The notes below the pieces were generated by a model, which worked only from the letters and a program-made list of their open reading frames with translations, did no database searches and was not told the DNA's origin. From an uncultured Eubacteriales bacterium (GTDB lineage Bacteria; Bacillota; Clostridia; Oscillospirales; Oscillospiraceae): a stretch of DNA of 64,000 nucleotides. Both the position numbers and the translations under genes were made by a program. Below are positions 18,474 to 27,193 of this stretch, one piece after another. The stretch lies in assembly GCA_900320595.1 (NCBI GenBank), contig ONSW01000002.1, forward strand, positions 1 through 64,000, written 5' to 3'. How positions within the stretch are numbered: the stretch's first letter is position 1; each line of letters opens with the position of its first letter.

Positions 18474-21158
18474 ATGGCAGAATTAAGGCCAAAAATCGTC
18501 AAGCTGTGTAAAATCATCGGCGGCGTTTCCGGTGTGGTCAACAAGATCGATGAAAACGCTCCGGAATACTACAGTCTGGCGAATATCGTAACCGACGACG
18601 AAGCCGATGTCGCGATCGCAGCCGGTCTGCGCAAAGAGCGTACGGCCGCCTGGCTCGCGAAAAAGGTTGGCAAAAGCGTTGAGGAAACGGAAAAGCTCGC
18701 CAAGCATCTTGCCTGGATCGGCGTTTTCCGCTGCACCTACGACGAAGAAGAGGGCGTAGACAAATATTTCATGCAGATCTTTGCTCCCGGCATCATGGAG
18801 ATGCTCGTCAACAACAAGGAGCTGCTTGAGACCCATCCCGAAGTCGGCCGCGCGTTTGAGGAATACACCCGCAAGCGCATGGAGCTGATGAGTGCCGTTA
18901 TCCCCCAAGGCTACGGACTGATGCGCGTGATCCCAATCGAGAGCGCGATCAAGGACGATCCGACAGCAAACGATTTTGACAAGCTTTCTTATTATCTGAA
19001 CAAGTACAACAAGTTCTCGGTTTCTCCGTGCTCCTGCCGCTCGTCCCGTACGTCAATCAATGATGGCTGCGGCCATCTCGCCGATGAGATGTGCATCCAG
19101 ATGGGCAAAGGCGCAGAGCATTATATCCGCACCGGTCGAGCCCGTGAGATCACACGCGAGGAAGCTCTTGAGATCATCAAGCGTGCCGAGGAAAACGGCT
19201 TGATGCACGACATCCCGAATATCGAAGAAGCTGGCGAGAGCGCTGCGATCTGCAACTGCTGCTCGTGTGCCTGCTTCGGTCTGCGCGTCGGGTTGATGTT
19301 CGGCGCACGCGACGTTATCCGTTCCAACTATGTTGCTACCATCGACGAGGCTAAATGCGTTGCCTGCGGCATGTGCGTTGAGACCTGCCCGGCCAATGCG
19401 CTCAAGCTTGGTCAGAAGCTCCCTACCCGCGCCGACACCAGCGCTCCGGAATATAAGAAGATGACCGACGTCATTTTCTCCAAGGACGTCTGGAACCCCA
19501 ATTACCGCGAGAATTTTGAGGACACGCTCCCGACCGGCACGGCGCCGTGCAAGGCCGCCTGCCCGGCCCATATCGCCGTACAGGGCTATTTGAAGCTCGC
19601 CGCTCAGGGCAAGTATACCGAGGCGCTTGAGCTGATCAAACGGGAGAACCCCTTCCCCGCCGTTTGCGGCCGTATCTGCAACAAGCGCTGCGAGCAGGAA
19701 TGCACCCGCGGCAATGTGGATGAGGCTGTCGCGATCGACGAGGTAAAGCGCTTCATCGCCGACCACGATCTCGACAAGGCTACGCGCTTCGTCCCGAAGA
19801 TGCTCAATCAGACCGGTAAGCCCTTCACCGAAAAGATCGCGATCATCGGCGCCGGTCCCGCCGGTATGAGCTGTGCCTATTATCTGGCCAATAAAGGTTA
19901 TCCCGTCACGGTATTTGACCGCAATCCCGTCCCTGGCGGCATGCTGACGCTCGGTATTCCGAATTTCCGTCTGGAAAAGGACGTGCTCAATGCCGAAATC
20001 GACATTCTGCGCGAGATGGGCGTTGAGTTCAAGTGCGGCATCGAAGTCGGAAAAGACGTAACGATCCAGCAGCTGCGCGACCAGGGTTATAAGGGCTTCT
20101 ATCTGGCGATCGGCGCCCAGAAGAGCGCCAAGCTCAAAGTCCCTGGCGAGGAGCTTGAAGGCGTGCTCGGCGGCGTTGACTTCCTGCGTGAGGTAAATCT
20201 CGGAAACAAGGTCGAAATCGGAAAACGCTGCGCCGTGATAGGCGGCGGCAATGTCGCCATGGACGTTTGCCGTACGGCTGTCCGCCTCGGCGCGGAAAAG
20301 ACTTACATCATCTATCGCCGCGGCGAGGAGGAAATGCCCGCCGACCGCGACGAGGTCAAGGAGGCCAAGGAGGAAGGCGTTGAATTCCGCTTCCTCTGCG
20401 CTCCTGTCGAGATCCTCGGCGAGAGGGGCAAAGTTACCGGCATGAAGGTCGAACTCATGGAGCTTGGCGAACCGGACGAAAAAGGCCGCCGCAAGCCTGT
20501 CGGCACCGGCAAGTTCGAGACGATTGAGCTTGACAGTGTGATCGGTGCTGTCGGTCAGGTCGTCGACTGGGGCAAGCTCGATATCGGCGATTTGAAGACG
20601 ACGCCCAAGGGCACCGCTCTTGCCGACCCGCTTACCTATCAGACCAATCAGAGCGACATTTTCGTCGGCGGCGACTGCTACACCGGTCCGAAGTTTGCGA
20701 TCGACGCGATCGCGGCCGGCAAGGAAGCGGCTATCTCTCTGCATCGCTTTGTTCATCCCGGTCAGACGCTCACCATGGGACGTGATCGCAGACACTTCAC
20801 CTCGCTCGACAAGGAACAGGCGCTTCTTGATGTTGCGAGCTTTGACCGCGACCACCGTCAGCTTCCCGGATACAACGAGGCCAAGGCCAAGACCTTCTCC
20901 GATGCGCGCGTCACCTTCACCGAAGAACAGGTGCACAAGGAGACCGCCCGCTGCCTCGGCTGCGGGGTAACCAAAGTCGACGAATACATGTGCATCGGCT
21001 GCGGCCTTTGCACAACGCGCTGCAAGTTCGATGCCATTAAGCTGAAAAAGGTCCGCAACTGGGAGGCCGGCTCGTTCGAGACCATGCCGATCAAGGTTGC
21101 AGAAGGGCTTGTCAAACGTACGGGCGGCATCGTCCGCAAAGCGATTGGCGGTAAGTAA
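18474..21158 (+). CDS. iron-sulfur FAD/NAD(P)H oxidoreductase, GltD-like
   Basis: An 894-aa multidomain redox protein. Residues 1-270 include cysteine-rich segments CSCRSSR and CNCCSCAC preceded by a helical region. A ferredoxin-like CVACGMCVETCP follows near 295, then a GltD-type N-terminal Fe-S domain (CKAACPAHIAVQGYL ... CGRICNKRCEQEC), an FAD site IGAGPAGMSCAYY near 458, an NAD(P) site VIGGGNVAMDVCR near 586, and a C-terminal 4Fe-4S motif CIGCGLCTTRC. The core matches the small subunit of glutamate synthase and related electron-transfer flavoproteins; the N- and C-terminal Fe-S parts are additions. No glutamate synthase large subunit or hydrogenase gene is nearby. Its stop overlaps the hypA start (TAATG), implying a functional link. 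Physiological partners are unknown. Confidence 0.85.
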   Translation: MAELRPKIVKLCKIIGGVSGVVNKIDENAPEYYSLANIVTDDEADVAIAAGLRKERTAAWLAKKVGKSVEETEKLAKHLAWIGVFRCTYDEEEGVDKYFMQIFAPGIMEMLVNNKELLETHPEVGRAFEEYTRKRMELMSAVIPQGYGLMRVIPIESAIKDDPTANDFDKLSYYLNKYNKFSVSPCSCRSSRTSINDGCGHLADEMCIQMGKGAEHYIRTGRAREITREEALEIIKRAEENGLMHDIPNIEEAGESAAICNCCSCACFGLRVGLMFGARDVIRSNYVATIDEAKCVACGMCVETCPANALKLGQKLPTRADTSAPEYKKMTDVIFSKDVWNPNYRENFEDTLPTGTAPCKAACPAHIAVQGYLKLAAQGKYTEALELIKRENPFPAVCGRICNKRCEQECTRGNVDEAVAIDEVKRFIADHDLDKATRFVPKMLNQTGKPFTEKIAIIGAGPAGMSCAYYLANKGYPVTVFDRNPVPGGMLTLGIPNFRLEKDVLNAEIDILREMGVEFKCGIEVGKDVTIQQLRDQGYKGFYLAIGAQKSAKLKVPGEELEGVLGGVDFLREVNLGNKVEIGKRCAVIGGGNVAMDVCRTAVRLGAEKTYIIYRRGEEEMPADRDEVKEAKEEGVEFRFLCAPVEILGERGKVTGMKVELMELGEPDEKGRRKPVGTGKFETIELDSVIGAVGQVVDWGKLDIGDLKTTPKGTALADPLTYQTNQSDIFVGGDCYTGPKFAIDAIAAGKEAAISLHRFVHPGQTLTMGRDRRHFTSLDKEQALLDVASFDRDHRQLPGYNEAKAKTFSDARVTFTEEQVHKETARCLGCGVTKVDEYMCIGCGLCTTRCKFDAIKLKKVRNWEAGSFETMPIKVAEGLVKRTGGIVRKAIGGK

Positions 21159-21502
21159 TGCACGAGCTTGGTATCTGTGATGCGCTGCTGAAAATGGTCG
21201 ATAAGATTGCCCGGGACGAGCAGCTTGAAGGCATCAGCAAGATCACGGTCGAGGTCGGCACCCTGTCCGGCGTTATTCCAAAATACCTTGAGGATTGCTG
21301 GGAGGCCGTTGTGGACGGAACCGGCTATATGGACACGAGATTTGTCGTCGAAGTATTGGAGGGCAAAGCCCGCTGTCTCGACTGTGGCCACGAGTTTACC
21401 GCTGGGATCAACGACCGCCTCGTTTGCCCTGCCTGCGGCGGTGACAAACTGGCGCCGATCTCCGGGCGTGACTTGACATTGAAAGAGATCGAAGCCATCT
21501 GA
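21158..21502 (+). CDS. hypA: HypA-family nickel/zinc metallochaperone
   Basis: A 114-aa HypA-like protein. The N-terminal MHELGICDAL keeps His2, the nickel ligand of HypA, and the zinc knuckle shows CLDCG and CPACGG. HypA delivers nickel to [NiFe] hydrogenase with HypB. No hypB, hypCDEF or hydrogenase structural genes are present here; instead the gene is translationally coupled to the Fe-S flavoprotein. It may serve a remote hydrogenase or may have been recruited to the flavoprotein. A terminator follows directly. Confidence 0.9.
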   Translation: MHELGICDALLKMVDKIARDEQLEGISKITVEVGTLSGVIPKYLEDCWEAVVDGTGYMDTRFVVEVLEGKARCLDCGHEFTAGINDRLVCPACGGDKLAPISGRDLTLKEIEAI

Positions 21503-21508
21503 CATGTA

Positions 21509-21541
21509 TGCCCGCCGTGTTTTAAGCGCGGCGGGCATTTT
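21509..21541 (+). terminator. rho-independent terminator after hypA
   Basis: Nine-base arms TGCCCGCCG and CGGCGGGCA around an 11-base loop, followed by TTTTCC, seven bases after the hypA stop. Confidence 0.8.
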
Positions 21542-21559
21542 CCCAGGAGTAAAGGATTC

Positions 21560-22267
21560 ATGGAAATATATTCTGAAAATTATCAACTGAAAAGCCGCGA
21601 CGTCAACATGTACCGCACGCTTCGAATGTCGGCGCTGTTCGAAATCATGCAGGAGACGGCGACCGAGCATTCCGAAATACTCGGTTCCGGCATAGATGTG
21701 ATCCGTGCCAGGAATCTGATGTGGGTACTCGCGCTTCAGTCTGTCGAAATTGCGCGCATGCCACGCTATCGCGAGCAGATCAGAATCGAGACCTGGCCCG
21801 GCCGGACGGTACATTCGCTTTATCCCCGCTATCACTGCATCTCGGATTCCGAAGACAATTGTATTATCCGCTCGTCCGCCATCTGGACGCTCGCTGACAT
21901 CGAAGAACGCAAGCTTGTCTCCTCCTCACAATCCGGCTTTGACTATGAAGGGATAAAAACCGGCAAAGAAATTTCCCTCCCTCGTCCGCCCCGTTCGTTC
22001 TATACGAGCGAAACCATGTCATTCACCGTACCGCTGAGCTATATCGACATGAACGGGCATATGAACAACACGCGGTATTTTGATCTGGCGGAAAATGTCT
22101 TTTCTCCCGCAAAAGAGGGGCTCTCCCCCATCCGGATTTTGATCGAATACTCCTCAGAGCTTCGTCTGGGTGAAAGCTATGATATTGCCTGGGGCGAAAA
22201 GGACGGCCACTGCTATTTGATGGGAGGAAGAGAAAAGCCCTCCTTCCGACTTGTTGTCGACTACTGA
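21560..22267 (+). CDS. acyl-ACP thioesterase
   Basis: A 235-aa double-hotdog thioesterase that releases free fatty acids from acyl carrier protein. The N-terminal hotdog includes RMSALFEIMQETATEHSE; the second contains DMNGHMNNTRYFD at about residues 164-176, with the Asn-x-His-x-Asn triad of the plant FatA/FatB-like family. Bacterial members of this length are common in Clostridia. It stands alone between two terminators; there are no fatty-acid biosynthesis genes nearby. Confidence 0.9.
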   Translation: MEIYSENYQLKSRDVNMYRTLRMSALFEIMQETATEHSEILGSGIDVIRARNLMWVLALQSVEIARMPRYREQIRIETWPGRTVHSLYPRYHCISDSEDNCIIRSSAIWTLADIEERKLVSSSQSGFDYEGIKTGKEISLPRPPRSFYTSETMSFTVPLSYIDMNGHMNNTRYFDLAENVFSPAKEGLSPIRILIEYSSELRLGESYDIAWGEKDGHCYLMGGREKPSFRLVVDY

Positions 22268-22289
22268 TATAAGGGCGCTTCCTTCGGCA

Positions 22290-22330
22290 AAAGAAAGACG
22301 AGGTCCTGTAAGATCTCGTCTTTCTTTTGT
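22290..22330 (+). terminator. rho-independent terminator after the thioesterase
   Basis: Thirteen-base arms (AAAGAAAGACGAG and CTCGTCTTTCTTT) around a 12-base loop, followed by TTGTT. The A/T ends make it workable in both directions. Confidence 0.75.
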
Positions 22331-22407
22331 TAACATAATACATTGTCCGGCAAATGGGACAGGTCTTTTGCTATGCTATGGTCAAAGAAAAAAGGAGGCT
22401 TTGACCC

Positions 22408-22512
22408 ATGAAAAACACAAACGATGAATACAACTTTGACTTCCGATTTCTTAGTGCTTCCCTTCTCCCGCTTGGACTTCTGATCGGGTTTCTTTCCGCC
22501 TTTATCCTGTAA
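22408..22512 (+). CDS. 34-aa hydrophobic small protein
   Basis: A short open frame with an excellent ribosome-binding site (AAAGGAGG, nine bases before the ATG). The product is MKNTNDEYNFDFRFLSAS followed by a single hydrophobic segment LLPLGLLIGFLSAFIL to the end: a soluble acidic head and one membrane anchor. It lies 51 bp before pdaB on the same strand, so it is probably cotranscribed with that sporulation gene. I do not recognise a family. Its size and context recall small membrane peptides made during sporulation, but that is inference. Confidence 0.6.
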   Translation: MKNTNDEYNFDFRFLSASLLPLGLLIGFLSAFIL

Positions 22513-22563
22513 CTTCTATTCCGCTGCGTGTCCACATACGCTGTACAGAGGAGTGATGAACAG

Positions 22564-23340
22564 ATGGTTGAAATCCGAAGGCTTATACAGCGAAACCGGC
22601 GCTTTATTTCCGTTCTGGGCACAGTGGTTGCGGCCGGATTGATTCTCTGGGCTGTAAACACGCCTGTGATCGTCGGCGCCTCTGCTGCGCAGCGACAGCT
22701 TCCGGTCTACTGTGTCCAGCGTGACGACAAAAAAATCGCGATTAGTTTTGACGCGGCATGGGGAAACGAGGATACACAATCTCTTATCGACATTCTTTCC
22801 GATCACGACGTTCACAGCACTTTTTTTGTTGTCGGCGACTGGGCGGAAAAGTATCCCGAATCCGTAAAGGCCCTGCACGACGCCGGGCATGAGGTGATGA
22901 GTCACTCGCTGCACCATTCTCATTTTTCCATGATGAGTGCGAACGATATTGCCGCCGACCTGAAGGAGGCCAATCGGATCATCGCCGCCGAGACCGGCGC
23001 CGAGCCGACGCTGTTTCGCTGTCCGTACGGAGAGTACGATGACCATGTCATTCAAACGGTAAAGGAACTGGGTATGACCACGATCCAATGGTCGGTCGAC
23101 AGTCTTGACTGGAAAGGAATCAGCGCGGATGAAATCTGCAATCGTGTACTTAAGCGGATCGAGCCCGGCAGTATTGTTTTGTTTCACAATGCAGCCGAGC
23201 ACACGCCCGAGGCGCTCCCCCGTATTTTGGACGCTTTGGAAAACGAGGGCTACACCGTCGTTCCTGTATCTGAGCTTCTTCTGGAGGGCAGCACGACAAT
23301 CGACCACGCCGGAAAGCAAATCCAGAATAAAAGTCTGTAA
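22564..23340 (+). CDS. pdaB: PdaB-like sporulation polysaccharide deacetylase
   Basis: A 258-aa membrane-anchored NodB-domain protein. An N-terminal segment at residues 17-35 (VLGTVVAAGLILWAVN) anchors it; the catalytic domain begins with AISFDAAWGNED, in which the usual DDGP is replaced by DAAWG as in the PdaB subfamily, then SHSLHHSHF with metal-binding histidines, RCPYGEYDD and VLFHNAAEH. PdaB is needed to maintain spores late in sporulation. The ATG at 22564 follows AGGAG by ten bases; an upstream GTG 12 codons earlier has no ribosome-binding site. A shared terminator follows. Confidence 0.88.
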   Translation: MVEIRRLIQRNRRFISVLGTVVAAGLILWAVNTPVIVGASAAQRQLPVYCVQRDDKKIAISFDAAWGNEDTQSLIDILSDHDVHSTFFVVGDWAEKYPESVKALHDAGHEVMSHSLHHSHFSMMSANDIAADLKEANRIIAAETGAEPTLFRCPYGEYDDHVIQTVKELGMTTIQWSVDSLDWKGISADEICNRVLKRIEPGSIVLFHNAAEHTPEALPRILDALENEGYTVVPVSELLLEGSTTIDHAGKQIQNKSL

Positions 23341-23347
23341 ACAAAAA

Positions 23348-23371
23348 GAAGGTGCACTTTTGTGCACCTTC
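23348..23371. terminator. bidirectional terminator between convergent pdaB and capD-like genes
   Basis: Perfect ten-base arms GAAGGTGCAC and GTGCACCTTC with a TTTT loop. It lies between the pdaB stop (23340) and the dehydratase stop (23392) and can serve both, with A-rich and T-containing flanks. Confidence 0.75.
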
Positions 23372-23391
23372 TCTTTGCATTACTTATGGAG

Positions 23392-25431
23392 TTATCGCGC
23401 GAGAACCGTACCGTCTTCTTCAATGACCGGCTCTGTGTCAGGCACAACAGGATCCGGAAGAACCTTCTGCCCATTATAAGTGGGATGATATGTCGGGACA
23501 AGATGCTCAACAAAGGTGCGGATCCTTTCATCATTGCGATAAGCGATCTCGATCAGATCACTGAGCTGGCCAAGGAACTGGTCTGTGTCAAACGGGATCG
23601 GGCAGCCGATGTGGATCAGCTTATTCTCTGTCGTTTTCAGGCCTTCCTCCGCCATCAGCTTTTCTTCATACAGCTTTTCACCGGGACGCAGACCGGTATA
23701 CTCGATCTTGATATCCACGTCCGGCTTCAGCCCCGAGAGGCGGATCAGATTGCGGGCAAGGGTATCGATCTTCACCGGGCTGCCCATATCCAGGACAAAG
23801 ATCTCGCCTCCGTGGGCGTAAGTACCGGCCAGCATCACAAGACTCACCGCTTCCGGAACCGTCATAAAGTAGCGGATAATGTCGGGATGGGTCACTGTAA
23901 CAGGCCCGCCCTTTTCGATCTGCCGCTTGAAGATGGGAACGACAGAGCCGTTAGAGCCCAGCACATTGCCGAATCGAACAGCCACAAACTCGGTTTTGAT
24001 ATTTTTGAAAACTTCCCCGTTTCCGGCTTTATCCGCGTTTTCCTTTCCGCGGTGCATATAAAGCTGCGGGATCTCATCCGCTTTTCCCGCCTTGATTTTG
24101 GCGTCAAAGCTCTGGATGATCATTTCACACAGGCGCTTGCTCGCGCCCATGATATTGGTCGGGTTGACTGCCTTGTCCGTACTGATGAGCACAAACCGCT
24201 GGCAGCCGTGCATCATAGCGGCGTAGGCGGTTTTATAGGTACCGATCGCGTTGTTTTTGATCGCCTCGCACGGGCTGTCCTCCATCAGCGGAACATGCTT
24301 ATGCGCCGCGGCGTGATAGACGATGTCCGGACGGTAATCGTGAAAGACCTGATACATTTTCCGGCTGTCGCGGACAGACCCGATCAGAACGACAAGGTCC
24401 AGATCGGGATATTTATCCTTCAGCTCAAGCTGGATGTCATACGCGTTATTCTCGTATATATCGAAAATGATCAGCTGTTTCGGACTGTGGCCGGCGATCT
24501 GTCGACAAAGCTCCGAGCCGATACTGCCGCCGCCGCCTGTGACCATAACGGTCTTTCCGTTGATAAAGCGGAAAACCTCTTCGAGATCTGGGCGGATCGG
24601 GTCTCGCCCAAGCAGGTCCTCGATCGAAACGTCTTTCAGCGCTTTGACCGTGACCTGGCCGGTAAATAGCTGATACATGCCGGGAAGATTTTTGATCTCG
24701 CAGCCGGTCTCGTTGCAGATATGCAGGACATCGCGGCGCTGCGCCATGGAGGCGCTCGGAATGGCGAGGAAGATCTTGTTGACCTTGTATTTCTTAACAT
24801 TTTCGAGGATCGACTCGCGACCGCCGACGACACGCACGCCGTCGATGTAACGATCCCACTTGTTGGAATTATCGTCAATGATGCAAACGACTTTTCCGCC
24901 CTCGCGGTTCCCGTTGACGTCTCGCAAGATCATCTGTCCGGCCGAGCCCGCGCCGATCAGCATAATCCTGTCGTGGCTCCGTTTGCCGCTTCTGTTGGAT
25001 ATTGAAAGGACGACACGATAAGAAAACCGGATACTGAGCACGAGGGCAAGCTGAAGGATCGCACCGACAGCATAATACGAGATCGGCATGCGTTCGTAGA
25101 ACAGGAGGGTAATGCCTACATGGAGCGCAGACATAAACAGCGACACAGCGAGAATCCTGTAAAGCTCGTTCAAACCCGCAAAGCGCCAAATGCTTTTGTA
25201 CATGCCGGTCATAATAAACACAGCAACGCACAACACAGCATATACGGGGGCAAAATGCTCCCAGGCGTCCACATATTTTGTTTCGATCAGCGAATAGCGA
25301 AAATCGAATCTCAGCAGAAGGGCAAAGAAATAGGCTGCATTGACAGCAAGCATGTCATACAGCGCGATTCCGGCAGCTATCTTTTTCCAATGTTCCAGTT
25401 TGAAACGGTTATTGGAACGATTCGTGTTCAT
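23392..25431 (-). CDS. membrane-bound nucleotide-sugar 4,6-dehydratase/epimerase (CapD/WbpM/PglF family)
   Basis: A 679-aa protein. Four hydrophobic segments fill residues 15-130, then a first Rossmann-like domain with LIGAGSAGQMILRD, then the catalytic SDR domain with VTGGGGSIGSELCRQIA. The active site reads STDKAVNPTNIMGASKR; Met replaces the usual Tyr of YxxxK, the hallmark of WbpM/PglF-type UDP-GlcNAc 4,6-dehydratases. These make precursors of bacillosamine, QuiNAc or FucNAc for capsule and glycoprotein glycans. No glycosyltransferase or transaminase genes lie beside it, so the final sugar is unknown. Confidence 0.9.
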   Translation of the reverse strand: MNTNRSNNRFKLEHWKKIAAGIALYDMLAVNAAYFFALLLRFDFRYSLIETKYVDAWEHFAPVYAVLCVAVFIMTGMYKSIWRFAGLNELYRILAVSLFMSALHVGITLLFYERMPISYYAVGAILQLALVLSIRFSYRVVLSISNRSGKRSHDRIMLIGAGSAGQMILRDVNGNREGGKVVCIIDDNSNKWDRYIDGVRVVGGRESILENVKKYKVNKIFLAIPSASMAQRRDVLHICNETGCEIKNLPGMYQLFTGQVTVKALKDVSIEDLLGRDPIRPDLEEVFRFINGKTVMVTGGGGSIGSELCRQIAGHSPKQLIIFDIYENNAYDIQLELKDKYPDLDLVVLIGSVRDSRKMYQVFHDYRPDIVYHAAAHKHVPLMEDSPCEAIKNNAIGTYKTAYAAMMHGCQRFVLISTDKAVNPTNIMGASKRLCEMIIQSFDAKIKAGKADEIPQLYMHRGKENADKAGNGEVFKNIKTEFVAVRFGNVLGSNGSVVPIFKRQIEKGGPVTVTHPDIIRYFMTVPEAVSLVMLAGTYAHGGEIFVLDMGSPVKIDTLARNLIRLSGLKPDVDIKIEYTGLRPGEKLYEEKLMAEEGLKTTENKLIHIGCPIPFDTDQFLGQLSDLIEIAYRNDERIRTFVEHLVPTYHPTYNGQKVLPDPVVPDTEPVIEEDGTVLAR

Positions 25432-25516
25432 GTTTCGTTACCTACCGATATAATTACAAATAATCTTTTTTTATGATATCATATATGATCTTTTTTTGCA
25501 ACCGGAAACCGGCAGA

Positions 25517-25547
25517 GGGGTGTAAGCTATGCTCACACCCCTTTTTT
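25517..25547. terminator. strong hairpin with T-run pointing away from tyrS transcription
   Basis: Arms GGGGTGT and ACACCCC with an inner AGC/GCT, followed on the plus strand by TTTTTTG. It sits just after the tyrS stop, but tyrS is on the minus strand, where no T-run follows the stem. The orientation would stop plus-strand transcription instead. It may still protect the tyrS mRNA end. Confidence 0.5.
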
Positions 25548-25548
25548 G

Positions 25549-26772
25549 TTACTTTAAGATCACCTTATAATAATTCTTTTTTCCACGCTTGAGAATGATC
25601 CCATCGTGAAGTTCTTCCGCCCGGAAGGTCTTGGAAATATCACTGATTTTTTCGTCGTTGGCCGTTACGCCGCCCTGCTGGATGTTGCGGCGCGCATCAG
25701 ACTTTGACGGGCAAAGCCCTGTCTTCACAAGCAGTGTCATGATGTCTGCAGCGCCGTCGACAAGATCAGCTTCCGAAAGCTCGAGCGTGGGCATATCTGC
25801 GCTGCCTGCGCCGCCGCCAAAGAGGGCTTTTGCCGCCGCTTCCGCCTTTTTCGCTTCCTCATCGCCGTGAACCATGGCCGTCAGTTCATAAGCCAGGATC
25901 TCTTTGGCCTGATTCAGGCGGCTCCCCTCCCAGCTTTCCATCTCATGGATCTGCTCGAGGGGCAGGAATGTCAGCATACGGATGCATTTCATGACGTCTG
26001 CGTCGTCAACATTGCGCCAATACTGATAGAAATCATAGGGAGAAGTCTTGTTTGCGTCAAGCCACACGGCATTGCCGGCTGTTTTTCCCATTTTTTTGCC
26101 CTGGGAATCGGTCAGCAGCGTGATCGTCATTGCGTGTGCGTCTTTGCCGAGCTTTCTGCGGATCAGCTCGGTTCCGCCGAGCATATTGCTCCACTGGTCA
26201 TCTCCGCCAAACTGCATATTGCAGTCGTAATGCTGGAAGAGATAGTAAAAGTCATAGGACTGCATGATCATATAATTGAACTCTAGGAAGCTCAATCCTT
26301 TTTCCATGCGCTGTTTATAGCATTCTGCCCGCAGCATATTGTTGACGGAAAAGCAGGCGCCGACTTCACGCAAAAGCTCGACATAGTTGAGATTTAAAAG
26401 CCAGTCGGCGTTGTTGATCATTCTGGCCTTTCCTTCGCCGAAGTCAATAAAGCGTTCCATCTGGCGCTTGAAGCATTCGGCGTTGTGCTCGATATCCTCA
26501 CGCGTCAGCATCTTGCGCATATCCGTGCGGCCGGAGGGGTCTCCGATCATGGTCGTGCCGCCGCCAATGAGCGCGATCGGCTTGTTGCCCGCCATCTGCA
26601 GCCGCTTCATCAGCGTAAGCGCCATAAAGTGGCCGGCAGTCAGGCTGTCCGCCGTGCAGTCAAAGCCGATATAGAATACGGCTTTGCCGTTGTTGATCAT
26701 CGATTTGATCTCTTCCTCGTTCGTGACCTGCGCGATCAGACCACGCTCGACCAGTTCTTCATAAATTTCCAT
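25549..26772 (-). CDS. tyrS: tyrosyl-tRNA synthetase
   Basis: A 407-aa class I synthetase charging tRNA(Tyr). The HIGH-type motif is in TADSLTAGHFMAL near residue 45, the tyrosine pocket in QSYDFYYLFQHY, the KMSKS-equivalent is KKMGKTAG, and an S4 RNA-binding domain covers the last 60 residues. It is the second gene behind the T-box leader at 27194-27461, so it should be induced when uncharged tRNA(Tyr) accumulates. The short gap of 6 bp after the C_GCAxxG gene indicates cotranscription. Confidence 0.96.
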   Translation of the reverse strand: MEIYEELVERGLIAQVTNEEEIKSMINNGKAVFYIGFDCTADSLTAGHFMALTLMKRLQMAGNKPIALIGGGTTMIGDPSGRTDMRKMLTREDIEHNAECFKRQMERFIDFGEGKARMINNADWLLNLNYVELLREVGACFSVNNMLRAECYKQRMEKGLSFLEFNYMIMQSYDFYYLFQHYDCNMQFGGDDQWSNMLGGTELIRRKLGKDAHAMTITLLTDSQGKKMGKTAGNAVWLDANKTSPYDFYQYWRNVDDADVMKCIRMLTFLPLEQIHEMESWEGSRLNQAKEILAYELTAMVHGDEEAKKAEAAAKALFGGGAGSADMPTLELSEADLVDGAADIMTLLVKTGLCPSKSDARRNIQQGGVTANDEKISDISKTFRAEELHDGIILKRGKKNYYKVILK

Positions 26773-26778
26773 TTCTCG

Positions 26779-27174
26779 TTACTCTCCTCTTTCCCCTTTT
26801 ATAAGCTCTTCAGCTGTCTCGGCTCCAAAGGCGATCAGATCGTCGCACGGCACGCCGGCACGCTTTAAGTCAAGGCAGCGCACGAAACCGAATTTGTCAC
26901 GAAACGCGCCTGTCGTTTTCTTGGTCAGGGAAGCCACATTTGTCAAGGCGCTGCTGTCATTCCGGGATTGCTTCGCTGCGGCGCCGATCGCCATCACAGC
27001 CCCGGAAATCGCCCCGCAGATCTCACCACAGCGAACGCCGCCGCCAAAGCCGCTTGCGATCGCGAGCGCTGTCTCCTTGTCCAGAGCGGTATAGGCGCCG
27101 CATGCACACAAAACACACTGTGCACAATTGCAGCCTTCTCCATGAAGACGAACCGCCTCTTCCTGAATAGTCAA
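26779..27174 (-). CDS. C_GCAxxG_C_C-family redox-type protein
   Basis: A 131-aa cysteine-rich protein of the C_GCAxxG_C_C family. The signatures are GCNCAQCVLCACG near the N-terminus, then GFGGGVRCGEICGAISGAV, and a later Cys in GVPCDD. Members are widespread in anaerobes and are thought to bind metal or act in redox, without established function. A TTG at 27174 has GGAG eight bases upstream and is my chosen start; a GTG three codons earlier overlaps that site. It is the first gene behind a tyrosine-type T-box, ahead of tyrS. Confidence 0.8.
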   Translation of the reverse strand: MTIQEEAVRLHGEGCNCAQCVLCACGAYTALDKETALAIASGFGGGVRCGEICGAISGAVMAIGAAAKQSRNDSSALTNVASLTKKTTGAFRDKFGFVRCLDLKRAGVPCDDLIAFGAETAEELIKGERGE

Positions 27175-27193
27175 TTCATTCACTCCGTTTCAT

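Noticed and set aside
19053..20936. 627-codon minus-strand frame opposite the iron-sulfur flavoprotein
   Set aside because: The plus-strand frame has Fe-S, FAD and NAD(P) motifs; the reverse translation has none.
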